A stretch of 64,000 nucleotides of DNA from the NCBI GenBank assembly GCA_013329165.1, contig DUKV01000007.1, forward strand, positions 18,471-82,470, read 5' to 3'. Origin of the DNA: Methanocalculus sp. Its GTDB lineage: Archaea; Halobacteriota; Methanomicrobia; Methanomicrobiales; Methanocorpusculaceae. This document shows positions 1 through 8,862 of this stretch, piece after piece. How positions within the stretch are numbered: position 1 is the stretch's first letter; every line of letters begins with the position of its first letter. A program made the position numbers and the translations under genes. The notes below the pieces were generated by a model. That model was not told the DNA's origin. It searched no databases and saw only the letters and a list, made by a program, of their open reading frames with translations.

Positions 1-287
1 ACCTGAATGGAGCGGTGATTCATCAACGCACCCCTCAGCGTGTATCCCATCGGAGAGCAGATCTCATCAGGAAACGTACGGTCATTGATATCAGGTGTCT
101 TGGGGTTGAGGACGGCCAATATCTGATACAGGTGATTGGTGAGGCGGGACTCTACATCAAAGAACTCATATCAGGGGATAATGGGAGAACAACACCCAGT
201 TTCTCAGAGATCCTCGGCGCCCCTGCACGGGTTCACACACTTGATGTGGTATCGGTGGAGGGTATGCCGGAGCATGGAGAGGAGTAA
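1..287 (+). CDS. pus10: tRNA pseudouridine synthase Pus10, C-terminal end (5' truncated by window)
   Basis: The reading frame is open from base 3 to the TAA at 285-287 and has no start inside the window, so this is the C-terminal part of a longer protein. It reads HQRTPQRVSHRRADLIRKR and then GLYIKELISGDNGRTTPSF, which are typical of the catalytic tail of archaeal Pus10. That enzyme makes pseudouridine 54/55 in the T-loop of tRNA. The next gene, L21e, starts two bases after its stop; Pus10-L21e-Rpb4-DUF655-KsgA is a common euryarchaeal order, which supports the call. The N-terminal THUMP-like part lies outside the window. Confidence 0.9.
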   Translation, partial: LNGAVIHQRTPQRVSHRRADLIRKRTVIDIRCLGVEDGQYLIQVIGEAGLYIKELISGDNGRTTPSFSEILGAPARVHTLDVVSVEGMPEHGEE

Positions 288-289
288 TC

Positions 290-583
290 ATGGCACTACA
301 TAATGGTCCACGGAAAAAGACTCGATACAAGTATAAGAAAGCACTCAGAGCACGTGGTCTCCCACCGGTCACCTCGGTTATCCAGGATTTCGAGATGGGG
401 CAGAAGGTTCACATCGTTGTCGAGCCGAGTATCCAGAAGGGTATGCCCCACCGGAGATTCCATGGAAAAACGGGAACGGTCATCGGGTCACGGGGACGTG
501 CCTGGGTTGTTGAAGTTCCTGACGGAAATGCGGTGAAGGTTGTCATCACGAAACCGCAACATCTAAAAGCACAGAAATATTAA
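290..583 (+). CDS. rpl21e: 50S ribosomal protein L21e
   Basis: This 97-residue basic protein has the usual length of archaeal/eukaryotic L21e, a structural protein of the large ribosomal subunit. Visible family features are the Lys/Arg-rich N-terminus (GPRKKTRYKYKKALRARG) and the SH3-like core with PHRRFHGKTGTVIGSRGRAW. The ATG at 290 is preceded by a GGAGAGGA ribosome binding site inside the end of pus10. A second frame over the same DNA is a shadow. It lies in the Pus10-L21e-Rpb4 operon and is probably co-transcribed. Confidence 0.97.
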   Translation: MALHNGPRKKTRYKYKKALRARGLPPVTSVIQDFEMGQKVHIVVEPSIQKGMPHRRFHGKTGTVIGSRGRAWVVEVPDGNAVKVVITKPQHLKAQKY

Positions 584-606
584 ATAGACTATATCTGGTG
601 ATTGAC

Positions 607-957
607 ATGAAAGTTAAGGCATTTGTTAGCGAAGAAAGGGTTACCCTTCCAGAGATCCGGGAGGATCTCCTCAGGATCGAGGCTGCCCGCCTCGAAGCCG
701 GGAAGGAGTTGTCTTACGAGCTGAGGAAGAGCATCGAACATGTCAACCACCTCTCAAAGCTCTCTCCTGAAGCATCAAGAGAACTTCTTGATGAACTGCT
801 TGCGCTTGAGAAGATGAAACCGGAGATCGCATACCGGATCGTGAACCTGATGCCACGGAACAGGGATGAACTTCGTGCAATCTATGCAAAAGAACGCTTT
901 ACCCTGACTCCTGAAGAACTGGATGCGATCCTCGATCTGGTTTCAGCTCGTGTATAG
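607..957 (+). CDS. rpoF: DNA-directed RNA polymerase subunit F (Rpb4)
   Basis: A 116-residue protein of the Rpb4/RpoF family. With RpoE (Rpb7) it forms the stalk of archaeal RNA polymerase, which acts in open-complex formation and termination. The start is set at the ATG at 607 (MKVKAFVSEERVTLPEI) rather than the GTG at 598, because a GGTGATT ribosome binding site lies directly upstream of 607. The C-terminal half (NLMPRNRDELRAIYAKE followed by TPEELDAIL) is the HRDC-like helical part typical of the family. It is 23 bases downstream of L21e and 11 upstream of DUF655. Confidence 0.93.
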   Translation: MKVKAFVSEERVTLPEIREDLLRIEAARLEAGKELSYELRKSIEHVNHLSKLSPEASRELLDELLALEKMKPEIAYRIVNLMPRNRDELRAIYAKERFTLTPEELDAILDLVSARV

Positions 958-968
958 GTGATCTGAGC

Positions 969-1529
969 ATGAGAGCGGAGAAGAAAGAGCATCAAGCGCT
1001 AGCGATTGATGTACTGCAACACGGGCATGCGGATGATCCGCGCCCGATCATCAAGCGCGAACCTATTGTTCTTGCAGTCGGTGTGGATCAGTTTAAACTT
1101 CTTGAGATCATTCCAAAGATCCCGGATATCCAGATTCATGAACTGCTCTATATCGGGGATGGTGAACGGCCGAAGGTTGAACGAGTGAAGAGGCGGCTGA
1201 AGTACGATGAACTGACCGCGACTGCAAAGCTGGAACTGCCCTATGCAATCGCGAAGATCGTCAACCAGAACGAGGAACGTTTTGTTGAGTTCTTTAACAC
1301 ATCGGTTCCGATCAGCCTGAAGCTGCATATGCTTCATCTCCTCCCCGGAGTCGGGAAGAAGATCCTCACCGAGATACTGGAAGCCCGGCAACGAAGTCCC
1401 TTTACCAGCTTTGAGGATATCCGGACACGTATCAAGGCGGTTCCACACCCCGAACGGATGATTGCCGATCGGGTCCTGGAAGAGCTGATGGATCCTGATG
1501 TCAAATACCATCTCTTCACATCACGATGA
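969..1529 (+). CDS. DUF655 family nucleic-acid-binding protein
   Basis: A 186-residue archaeal DUF655 protein of unknown exact function. The N-terminal half (roughly residues 30-90) is a beta-rich, OB-like region; the C-terminal half has a helix-hairpin-helix motif at about 124-131 (LLPGVGKK), which suggests RNA or DNA binding. Its conserved place between rpoF and ksgA in euryarchaea points to a role in translation or ribosome assembly, but that is inference from context. Its stop overlaps the ksgA start (ATGA), so the two are translationally coupled. Confidence 0.88.
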   Translation: MRAEKKEHQALAIDVLQHGHADDPRPIIKREPIVLAVGVDQFKLLEIIPKIPDIQIHELLYIGDGERPKVERVKRRLKYDELTATAKLELPYAIAKIVNQNEERFVEFFNTSVPISLKLHMLHLLPGVGKKILTEILEARQRSPFTSFEDIRTRIKAVPHPERMIADRVLEELMDPDVKYHLFTSR

Positions 1530-2299
1530 GGGCGCGGCACGATCAACATTTTTTGAGTGACTGTTCTGCCATTCAGCGAATCGCAGATGCAGTTCCCATT
1601 GCAGGAAGGCGTGTCCTTGAGATTGGTCCTGGAAAGGGGGGGCTTACAGAAGCACTCCTCAACCGGGGTGCAACCGTTCTTGCAGTTGAGATCGATTCGG
1701 AACTTGTTGTTCATCTCAGGGATCATTTCTCAGATGAGATCGAACGGCGAAATCTGATCCTCATCCATGGTGATGCCACCCGGTGCGCCCTGCCAGGGTT
1801 TGACATTGCCATCTCCAATCTTCCCTATTCTGCATCATCCCCGATCACGTTCCGCCTCCTTGAGATCGGCTTTGAGGTGGCAGTACTTATGTATCAGTGG
1901 GAATTTGCATGCAAGATGATGACTCCGGCAGGACATCCCGATACAAGCCGTCTGTCGGTGATGGTACAGACCTATGCGAAGGTGAAGCCGCTTCTGGAAC
2001 TGCCTCCGGAGGCATTCTTCCCACCTCCTGAAGTCTGGTCGATGGTGGTGAAGATCACGCCGGTTGATCCGATTGTTGAAATCTATGACCGGAAGGTGTA
2101 TGCTGATCTTGTCCGTGCCCTCTTCTCCCAGAGGAGAAAGAAGATCAGGAACTGCTTAAAGAGTGCTACAGGTGTCTTTGGTAAAGAGCGGATAGATTCC
2201 CTGATCGCATCCCTTGATGAAGAGACGCTCTCCCAGAGGCCCGAGAACCTCCCTCTTGAGGGGTTTGCCGAACTTGCGAATGCCCTCTCTATGGAGTGA
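1526..2299 (+). CDS. rsmA: 16S rRNA dimethyladenosine transferase (KsgA/Dim1)
   Basis: A 257-residue class I SAM-dependent methyltransferase that dimethylates two adjacent adenosines in the 3' terminal hairpin of 16S rRNA during small-subunit maturation. Seen in the sequence are the N-terminal HDQHFL segment, the SAM-binding loop LEIGPGKGGLTEALL at about 31-45, the acidic VEID motif, and the catalytic NLPYSASSP at about 98-106. The C-terminal helical domain contains ALFSQRRKKIRN, typical of the family. Length is normal. The start overlaps the DUF655 stop by four bases. Confidence 0.96.
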   Translation: MRARHDQHFLSDCSAIQRIADAVPIAGRRVLEIGPGKGGLTEALLNRGATVLAVEIDSELVVHLRDHFSDEIERRNLILIHGDATRCALPGFDIAISNLPYSASSPITFRLLEIGFEVAVLMYQWEFACKMMTPAGHPDTSRLSVMVQTYAKVKPLLELPPEAFFPPPEVWSMVVKITPVDPIVEIYDRKVYADLVRALFSQRRKKIRNCLKSATGVFGKERIDSLIASLDEETLSQRPENLPLEGFAELANALSME

Positions 2300-2317
2300 T
2301 TTTTGGAGATTGTTTTG

Positions 2318-2878
2318 ATGATACCTCCCGAAGTCTACTCCCCTGCTGAGGATACGATTCTCCTTATGAATGCAAGCCTCAGGATCGCATCACCAGAAGA
2401 CCGGGTGCTTGAGATCGGAACCGGGAACGGTGAGATCGCCGTTGCACTCATGGATGTCGGGGCACGGGTGGCTGCTACCGATATCAACCCATTTGCCGCC
2501 TCATATGCCCATAGCCGTGGAGTGCCGGTGATTCGGTGCGATCTCTTCGCTGGTATCTGTGGAATCTTTGACCTGATCCTCTTTAACCCCCCATACCTGC
2601 CGACAACACCTGATGAGCGGATCGATGACTGGTTTGAGTTTGCCCTTGATGGCGGAGTGGATGGCAGGGAGACGATACAGCGTTTTCTTGCGGATGCTCC
2701 TGCATTTCTCTCAAAAAATGGCAGAATCCTCCTTTTGATCTCCTCTCTCACCGGGATCTCCGAGGTCTCACAACTCTTTGCAGATGCCGGGATGATCTCC
2801 TTTGTCGTCTCGGAAGAGTCTCATGAAGGCGAGAAGCTTGTTGTCCTCCTCGGAATGAAGGATCTCTGCCGGGTTTAG
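2318..2878 (+). CDS. HemK2/MTQ2-type protein methyltransferase
   Basis: A 186-residue SAM-dependent methyltransferase of the HemK2/MTQ2 type. In archaea this family is thought to methylate the glutamine of the GGQ motif in release factor aRF1. Visible motifs are the N-terminal PPEVYSPAEDT, the SAM loop LEIGTGNGEIAVAL at about 31-44 and the catalytic NPPY at 90-93. The start is set at ATG 2318 because GGAGAT lies eight bases upstream; an in-frame TTG at 2303 is less likely. It follows ksgA by 18 bases and overlaps the convergent DUF2115 gene by four bases at its 3' end. Confidence 0.9.
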   Translation: MIPPEVYSPAEDTILLMNASLRIASPEDRVLEIGTGNGEIAVALMDVGARVAATDINPFAASYAHSRGVPVIRCDLFAGICGIFDLILFNPPYLPTTPDERIDDWFEFALDGGVDGRETIQRFLADAPAFLSKNGRILLLISSLTGISEVSQLFADAGMISFVVSEESHEGEKLVVLLGMKDLCRV

Positions 2879-3468
2879 GATTGTTCTGCCGGGCAGAACC
2901 GGCATAAGGCATAAGGGACATCCTCCTCCTTCTCCCTCACCGGGCAGCAGACGACGCCACCCTTCAGCTCCACCTTCATCCCTCCGGGGAACGGGGTGCC
3001 GATCGGGTGAGCGGATTCCTGCATGACAAATATGAGGAAGCAGGAGAGGAGATAGTAAAGGAGCCTTCCCATCGGGGTCATATGGACATCGCCGGATCGG
3101 TCCGGTACGAGGCATGCCTCCTCCACCATCCGGCAGAATGTTGTAAAGAGGGCAGGATCGGGGATCTCTCCGGGAAGCGTATCGATTCTGCCCTCCCGTT
3201 TCATCAGGAGGATCCGGTGGTGCGTCCCGAATATCTGTTCGTGGGCAGACTGCTGGTATGCCTTCCGGTAGAGCGGCGGTAGGTTCTGTAACTCATGTCT
3301 GAGCCCAGCAGCAATCTGCATCAGGTCATGGGAGGTGTAGCGGCAGATTTCGTCTGCGATCAGGCGGGCGAGGTGGGATCTCGTCTCTGATTTCATGAGA
3401 TCTGAGGCAACCCTCCTGATCTCGTCTTCTGCCTCGGATGGGTCAAGTTCCAGCCTCGATCGTGTCAT
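2875..3468 (-). CDS. DUF2115 family protein (methanogen UPF0305)
   Basis: A 197-residue protein resembling DUF2115/UPF0305, a family found almost only in methanogens and without known function. The start is set at the internal Met (MTRSRLELDPSEAED) at 3468; the frame is open up to 3525. The N-terminal two-thirds is helical and charged; a hydrophobic helix (LLYYLLSCFLIFVMQ) follows, and the C-terminus holds a conserved cysteine cluster: CCPV, then CRFC. The cysteines suggest metal or Fe-S binding, which is inference. It is divergent from the leuC operon. Confidence 0.75.
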   Translation of the reverse strand: MTRSRLELDPSEAEDEIRRVASDLMKSETRSHLARLIADEICRYTSHDLMQIAAGLRHELQNLPPLYRKAYQQSAHEQIFGTHHRILLMKREGRIDTLPGEIPDPALFTTFCRMVEEACLVPDRSGDVHMTPMGRLLYYLLSCFLIFVMQESAHPIGTPFPGGMKVELKGGVVCCPVREKEEDVPYALCRFCPAEQS

Positions 3469-3673
3469 ATCGCTCTGTTCACCTGATTGCCTCTGGATTA
3501 TACCTGCTGTAGTATACCGTATCATCCATAGTTATTGATGAGGTATGGTATCTCCGATCGGAAGAAGAGTGTGGACACATTGTCAATGTGATTTACAATT
3601 TGTCCAGATCTCTCCCCTGAAAAACTCCATCTCATGAGGAAAGCCCGCCTCCCACCAGTCCATACAAACTATC

Positions 3674-3685
3674 CTATATTAAAAA
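3674..3685 (+). promoter_or_regulatory. TATA box of the leuCDB-like operon
   Basis: CTATATTAAAAA is centred about 24 bases before the ATG at 3703. At the usual archaeal TATA-to-start distance, transcription would begin at or next to the start codon, so the mRNA would be leaderless or nearly so. No ribosome binding site is seen before 3703, which agrees. Confidence 0.55.
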
Positions 3686-3702
3686 GATCCATATGTATAG
3701 CT

Positions 3703-4959
3703 ATGGCCAACGGAATGACTGTTGCTGAGAAGATATTCTCCTCGAAGTGCGGCAGGACGATCAGAGCGGGTGACGTGGTCATGGCAGGAATTGACGCTGC
3801 GATGATCCATGATATCACCGGCCCTCTTGCCATCACCCAGTTTTGGGAGATGGGGGGGGAGCGTGTCTTCGATCCAGAGAGGATTATTCTTCTCTTTGAT
3901 CACCAGATTCCTGCCGACTCCATTCCGGCGGCAAAGAACCACGTGATGATGCGTGCGTTTGCTGAAGAGCAGGGGATCAGAAACTATGATCTCCGCGAGG
4001 GTGTCTGCCACCAGGTTGCTCTCGAGAAGGGGCGGGTTGCCCCCGGCGACATCGTCGTCGGCAGTGATTCGCATACCTGCATGTATGGGGCGGTCGGGGC
4101 TTTTGCCACCGGAATCGGCTCGACCGACATGGGTTTTGCCCTGAAGTACGGTGCCCTTTACTTCCGGGTACCGGAGACGATCCGGGTGGATGCTGCCGGG
4201 ACGTTCGGCAGGCGGGTCGGACCAAAGGATCTGATCCTCAGGATGACCGGGGATATCGGGGCGGATGGCGCCACCTACCGGGCACTTGAATTTGGAGGGT
4301 CGGGGTTTTCCTCCATGAATATGGCAGGCAGGATGACCTGCGCCAACATGGCGATCGAGATGGGCGGAAAAGCGGGGATTGTTCCGCCGGATACGGTCAC
4401 GATGGAGTACCTGAAGGGCCGGGGCTCATTTGATCCGGTTGATATCGCTCCTGATTCCGATGCCAGGTACCTTGAAAAACGGGGATATGATCTCTCGAAT
4501 CTCTCTCCTCAGGTGGCAATCCCCCATAATGTCGATCATGTCGCACCTGTTGAGGAGGTTGCCGGGCGGAAAGTTGACCAGGTCTTCATCGGTTCCTGCA
4601 CAAACGGGCGGTTTGAGGATATGCAGGAGGCAGCCGAGGTCCTCGGTAATGAGAGCTTCTCTGAGAAGCTCCGGGTGATCATCATCCCTGCATCCCGTGA
4701 CGAGTACCTCAAGACCCTCAGGGCGGGTCTCATCGAGCGGTTCGTTGAGGCTGGAGCGCTTGTTGAAGCGCCCTGTTGCGGCCCCTGTATGGGCGGGGCA
4801 TTCGGGCTCCTTGCTCCGGGCGAAGTCTCGCTCTCCACATCGAACCGGAACTTCCGTGGGAGGCAGGGGAGTGCCGAAGCAGAGGTATACCTCTGTTCAC
4901 CGGCAACTGCCGCTGCAAGTGCATTGTATGGCGAGATCACCGATCCGAGGGAGGTGTAG
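3703..4959 (+). CDS. leuC: 3-isopropylmalate dehydratase / homoaconitase large subunit
   Basis: A 418-residue aconitase-superfamily large subunit. With the small subunit downstream it moves the hydroxyl of 2-isopropylmalate (leucine synthesis) or of homocitrate-type acids (coenzyme B synthesis in methanogens). Seen here are [20 protein letters not shown] at about 118-137, GSCTNGR at 297-303 with ligand Cys299, and PCCGPC at 357-362 with the other [4Fe-4S] cysteines, then [11 protein letters not shown]. The start at 3703 ([12 protein letters not shown]) fits the family N-terminus and the TATA box spacing. Whether the substrate is isopropylmalate or homocitrate cannot be decided from this subunit. 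Confidence 0.9.
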   Translation: MANGMTVAEKIFSSKCGRTIRAGDVVMAGIDAAMIHDITGPLAITQFWEMGGERVFDPERIILLFDHQIPADSIPAAKNHVMMRAFAEEQGIRNYDLREGVCHQVALEKGRVAPGDIVVGSDSHTCMYGAVGAFATGIGSTDMGFALKYGALYFRVPETIRVDAAGTFGRRVGPKDLILRMTGDIGADGATYRALEFGGSGFSSMNMAGRMTCANMAIEMGGKAGIVPPDTVTMEYLKGRGSFDPVDIAPDSDARYLEKRGYDLSNLSPQVAIPHNVDHVAPVEEVAGRKVDQVFIGSCTNGRFEDMQEAAEVLGNESFSEKLRVIIIPASRDEYLKTLRAGLIERFVEAGALVEAPCCGPCMGGAFGLLAPGEVSLSTSNRNFRGRQGSAEAEVYLCSPATAAASALYGEITDPREV

Positions 4960-4962
4960 TTG

Positions 4963-5451
4963 ATGCGTGTCTGGAAGTTTGGAGATGATATTGATACCGA
5001 CGCGATCATACCGGGCCGGTTTTTAACGATCTATGATGAGAAAGAGCTTGCAACCCATGCATTTGAGGGAACCCGTGACGAGTTCTCGAAGAAGGCAGTT
5101 GCTGGCGATATCATCGTTGCAGGCAGGAACTTCGGATGCGGTTCATCCCGTGAACATGCCCCGCTTGCAATCCGCGGTGCCGGGGTACAGGTGATCATTG
5201 CAGAATCATTTGCCAGGATCTTTTACCGAAATGCGATCAATACCGGCCTTCTGCCGATAACGTCAGAAGCAGCAGAAGAGATCCGGGACGGAGCAGTCAT
5301 CTCTGTCGACACTGCGAAAGGTTATATCGAATCAGATGGGAAGCGGTATCCGATCGATCCGGTTCCCGCATTCCTCCTTGAGATCATCAGGGCAGGCGGA
5401 CTTGTGGAATATGCACGGGCACATCCGGAGATAAAGACATGTTCAGAATAG
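4963..5451 (+). CDS. leuD: 3-isopropylmalate dehydratase / homoaconitase small subunit
   Basis: A 162-residue swivel-domain subunit partner of the upstream large subunit. It shows DTDAIIPGRF at about 11-20 and the conserved NFGCGSSREHAP motif near residues 48-59. The start is ATG 4963, just after the leuC stop; an in-frame TTG at 4960 is ignored. The substrate loop reads FLTI at residues 20-23. In characterised methanogen enzymes this loop is YLVY (isopropylmalate isomerase) or YLRT (homoaconitase), so this one matches neither exactly. The stop overlaps the next gene by 13 bases, indicating an operon. Confidence 0.9.
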   Translation: MRVWKFGDDIDTDAIIPGRFLTIYDEKELATHAFEGTRDEFSKKAVAGDIIVAGRNFGCGSSREHAPLAIRGAGVQVIIAESFARIFYRNAINTGLLPITSEAAEEIRDGAVISVDTAKGYIESDGKRYPIDPVPAFLLEIIRAGGLVEYARAHPEIKTCSE

Positions 5452-6557
5452 CGGCAATCGGAGGAGACGGGATTGGTCCTGAGATCATCAATGCAGGCAG
5501 AACCGTCCTTGATGCAGCGGGCGAGAAATACAACTTTGATATCGACTGGGTCGATTTTGATATCGGGTCCGAGCGGTACCTGAGGACCGGCGAACTCCTC
5601 ACCGAAGAGGATATTGCAGGGCTTGAAGCCTGTGACTCGATCTACTTCGGTGCAATCGGCGACGACCGGGTGAAGCCGGGGATCATCGAGAAGGGAATCC
5701 TCCTTGCACTCCGGTTCCATTTTGACCAGTATATCAATCTGCGCCCGATCCAGCTCCTGCACGGTGTCCAGACACCGCTCGCAAACAAGACACCGGAGGA
5801 TATCGATCTCCTGGTTGTCCGGGAGAATACCGAGGACTTCTATGTCGGGATCGGATCCCGGTTCAGGGGTTCAGAGAGGACGAGCCTTGAAGTGATCAGA
5901 AACCTCTATTCCATCAAATTCGGGATCGATGTCGAGAGCGATGCCGAGGAGATTGCTTACCAGATCGGTTTAATCAGCCGTGAGGGTGCAGAGCGGGTGA
6001 TCCGGTATGCATTTGAGCGGGCAGTGGATCGCGGGAAGAAGTGCTCGTCTGTTGATAAGGCAAATGTCCTCTCGGATATCTACGGGCTCTGGCGTGAGGT
6101 CTATACCGAAGTCTCAAAGGGATACCCGGATGTCGAGACCGAGTTCACCTTCGTCGATGCGGTGACGATGTGGTTTGTCAAGAATCCCGAATGGTTTGAC
6201 GTGGTTGTCACCCCGAATATGTTTGGGGATATCATCACCGATCTCGGCGCGATGATCCAGGGGGGTCTTGGACTTGCACCCGGTGGCAACATCAACCCGG
6301 ACGGTATCTCGATGTTCGAGCCGATCCATGGATCTGCACCCAAGTACAAGGGTATGAATATCGCAAATCCCCTGGCAACCATCTGGGCGGGATCCCTCCT
6401 CCTGGACTCGCTTGGCGAGAGAGAGGCCGCCAACGCTGTCCTGAAAGGTATTGAGTCCTCTATTGTGGCAGGGCATGTCACAAAAGATATGGGTGGCTCC
6501 CAGTCGACGAGCAGTGTCGGCGACTGGATCGCAGAGCGGATCAGGTCCGGCGAGTAA
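5439..6557 (+). CDS. leuB: isopropylmalate/isohomocitrate dehydrogenase family protein
   Basis: A 372-residue NAD(P)-dependent beta-decarboxylating dehydrogenase. It carries out the oxidative decarboxylation step after LeuCD, either 3-isopropylmalate (LeuB) or homoisocitrate (AksF). Seen are the N-terminal IGGDGIGPEI, the substrate-binding VVRENTEDFYVGIG, the metal-binding DVVVTPNMFGDIITDLGA and the cofactor region EPIHGSAPKYKG. The start overlaps leuD by 13 bases; the 3' end overlaps the convergent PEGA gene by 17 bases. The LeuB/AksF choice stays open, as for leuCD. Confidence 0.88.
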   Translation: MFRIAAIGGDGIGPEIINAGRTVLDAAGEKYNFDIDWVDFDIGSERYLRTGELLTEEDIAGLEACDSIYFGAIGDDRVKPGIIEKGILLALRFHFDQYINLRPIQLLHGVQTPLANKTPEDIDLLVVRENTEDFYVGIGSRFRGSERTSLEVIRNLYSIKFGIDVESDAEEIAYQIGLISREGAERVIRYAFERAVDRGKKCSSVDKANVLSDIYGLWREVYTEVSKGYPDVETEFTFVDAVTMWFVKNPEWFDVVVTPNMFGDIITDLGAMIQGGLGLAPGGNINPDGISMFEPIHGSAPKYKGMNIANPLATIWAGSLLLDSLGEREAANAVLKGIESSIVAGHVTKDMGGSQSTSSVGDWIAERIRSGE

Positions 6558-7224
6558 ACAGAAGGCAGGCAAGCCCGAGCAGGATGCCGGAGATCACAGT
6601 GCCTGGTGATCCGGCACTCTGCTCTGGTGCTGTCGGGAGTGGTGCGGCCGGAACCTGTGTTGTCTGGGCAGGCACCGCATCAGGTGCGGCTCTAACCGGA
6701 ACAAGGGTTGCTGATACGCCGCTTGTCTTTCCTGATTCAACTGCAACGAGCTCTGAATAGGGTTGGTATCCCTCTTTTTGAAGATTGATCAGGTGAAGAC
6801 CGAGATCTGCCCGTGAGATGCTGTAGGATCCATCACTGTCTGTTGTGCCGACGAAGTTCTGGTTCTGGAAAACGTTGGCGCCCGGATCCGAGGTGATGAC
6901 AATACCGCCATAGTCCCGGAATTGTGTTCCTGTGCGTGCCAGAACTGCGTTCACCCTGACGGTTTCATCCGGCAGGATATACGCAACACCATTCCAGTTC
7001 TGATAGCCATCTGTTCTCTTCAGCTGGAATCTCGTCATGCCTGCACGAAGGTCAGTGACAGTGAGTGGTGTATAGCCGCGGAAGAGATTGGTGATATATA
7101 CTTCGGCACCATCGGGCTCTGAGGTGATCTGAATCGTTCCGGTCAGCTCTGCCGAAGCAGGCGAAATACAGAGGGCAAGGCAGAGGAGCCCCTCAAGAAT
7201 CAGGATAGATGTCCGGATCTGCAT
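6541..7224 (-). CDS. PEGA-domain surface protein with C-terminal membrane anchor
   Basis: A 227-residue exported protein. It has an N-terminal signal peptide (about 1-25, ending PASA), two PEGA-type beta domains (about 28-95, with SEPDGAEVYITNLFRGYTPL, and about 105-170, with SDPGANVFQNQNFVGTT and KEGYQPY), a Pro/Ala/Thr-rich linker and a hydrophobic C-terminal helix followed by RRT. This layout suggests a cell-surface protein tethered by its C-terminus; PEGA domains are common in archaeal surface proteins and their ligand is usually unknown. It converges on and overlaps leuB. Confidence 0.8.
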   Translation of the reverse strand: MQIRTSILILEGLLCLALCISPASAELTGTIQITSEPDGAEVYITNLFRGYTPLTVTDLRAGMTRFQLKRTDGYQNWNGVAYILPDETVRVNAVLARTGTQFRDYGGIVITSDPGANVFQNQNFVGTTDSDGSYSISRADLGLHLINLQKEGYQPYSELVAVESGKTSGVSATLVPVRAAPDAVPAQTTQVPAAPLPTAPEQSAGSPGTVISGILLGLACLLFTRRT

Positions 7225-7245
7225 AGCATGATACTGTCCTGTGAT

Positions 7246-8859
7246 CTAGATAATAGTTCGTCCTGCGGGGTACCTGACTACCATCCTGTTATCTGAACGG
7301 AGAACCGTTCCTCCGGAGAGTGCGAAGGCTTTTCTGAGGTACCTCAGCTGCCTGGTGTCAGGGGGTGTATCAGCGGTAGCTATCCTGATCATAATGCTAT
7401 TATAATCCTCATGGATCACAATTGATATGTCATCGGCACCGCAGGCTGCGTACTGGGTAATAAGGGTGCGGGTGGCACGTTCAAACCTGTTCGGATCCAT
7501 GATCGCACTGAGGTTTTCATCAGCAGCACAGACAGTGACAGACCCCTCGTTGACAACCTGTACCCGCCCCATCCGGAGTGCAAGAGAGGCAGCAAAATCA
7601 TCAGCGGATGCAGACTCAAGCAGCTGATCTGCATGACGCGGATCAAGCGAATCGACAATGTTCCGGCAGAGTGCTGCTGGATTACAGTCTCTCAGGGTTG
7701 CAACAGGCCGAAATCCACGGAAAAGAGTCATATAATCGTTGATCAGCTCGTCAAGGTGATCGATGAGCCAGGGTTCGATCACAACACCAAGCCCTCCCCG
7801 ATCAATAAGGCGATCGATCTTTCCTGCGATATTCGCGGCATTGAGTGCAAGAAGGATGGGTTGGTGTGCGCCACGTCGGTATTCCTCTGCAAAACTGTTG
7901 TACCTGGCAAGGAGATCATCGACTGCCGCCGAATCAAGAACAGTTGAGATCTCTCCGGCAGATGCTCCCTCTTCCAGCTCGTCCAGCATGTGTGACACAT
8001 ACGTGATCCTGCCCGAGATGATGGTGAGGGTTTCATCAATCTCTGCCATTAAATCCTCTGCAAAGAGCGCGGTCTCTCTCATCCTCCCGGGTGTATGGGT
8101 CTCGATTCCATCCAGTTCCCTGACCTGTTTAGCAACGAGATCTATACTCCTGATCGCATCCTGTGCCTGGATGGGTTTTCCATGCCCAGAGTGGCAGACA
8201 GAGATCCTCTCGCCTGTAATCATCTTTTTGAGCCCGTAAAGGGATTTGAGCAGATCCTCACGTGAGTATCCGACCATCCCTGCAATCCCGGGAGATCCTG
8301 CAAAGAGCGTATCACCGATGAAGAGGTTCTCCCCGATCCTGTAGCAGATGCTCTCCGGGCTGTGTCCCGGTGTATGATAGGCGATGATCTCGAGATCACC
8401 GGGGAATGATATCGTCTCTTCAGGAAGCCCGTACTTTCCGGATTCCTGATTTCCAGAGAAGAGAGGGTTGCCAAGGAGTGTCGGGGATAATCTCTTCCCA
8501 AGGAGTGTTGCCTGGGTGACTCCGTAATCTTCTGTTTTCAGGGCTTTGACACCGGATACATGCGAGTAGGCGCGGTCTGCAAACGACCTGAGTCGGGGGT
8601 GGCTGACGAGCGAATGGCAGTGATCCACATGGGTATGGGTCAGCAGTATGCCTGTTACATTCTGGGTTTGTGGGAGATCCGCTATGACAGAGAGGATTGC
8701 ATCTGCCTGTTTTGGGATGGCACCGGGATCGATCAGGATCAGATCGTCATCTGAGGATATGAGAAACGAGTTTGATGAGAGCACATCTATCTTCCTGATC
8801 ATCGGGTAAAAGGAGAGATCCTCTTCACCTGCTAACCGGCTCCACCCCTCTGCTTTCAT
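7246..8859 (-). CDS. metallo-beta-lactamase domain fused to degenerate histidine-kinase-like ATPase domain
   Basis: A 537-residue protein with an unusual architecture. Residues about 18-235 are a complete metallo-beta-lactamase fold: HTHVDH at 75-80, HTPGH at 162-166, GDT at 182-184 and SGHGKP near 224-229. Residues about 250-415 are helical, resembling a dimerisation region. Residues about 415-537 resemble a GHKL/HATPase domain, but the DxGxG nucleotide motif is missing (ATADTPPDT stands near that place) and the N-box is weak. It follows the STAS gene by three bases, with GGTGAGAT as ribosome binding site. I infer a metal-dependent sensor or hydrolase coupled to a pseudo-kinase that may bind the STAS protein. 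The lactamase fold is certain; the HATPase call is moderate. Confidence 0.75.
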   Translation of the reverse strand: MKAEGWSRLAGEEDLSFYPMIRKIDVLSSNSFLISSDDDLILIDPGAIPKQADAILSVIADLPQTQNVTGILLTHTHVDHCHSLVSHPRLRSFADRAYSHVSGVKALKTEDYGVTQATLLGKRLSPTLLGNPLFSGNQESGKYGLPEETISFPGDLEIIAYHTPGHSPESICYRIGENLFIGDTLFAGSPGIAGMVGYSREDLLKSLYGLKKMITGERISVCHSGHGKPIQAQDAIRSIDLVAKQVRELDGIETHTPGRMRETALFAEDLMAEIDETLTIISGRITYVSHMLDELEEGASAGEISTVLDSAAVDDLLARYNSFAEEYRRGAHQPILLALNAANIAGKIDRLIDRGGLGVVIEPWLIDHLDELINDYMTLFRGFRPVATLRDCNPAALCRNIVDSLDPRHADQLLESASADDFAASLALRMGRVQVVNEGSVTVCAADENLSAIMDPNRFERATRTLITQYAACGADDISIVIHEDYNSIMIRIATADTPPDTRQLRYLRKAFALSGGTVLRSDNRMVVRYPAGRTII

Positions 8860-8862
8860 ATC

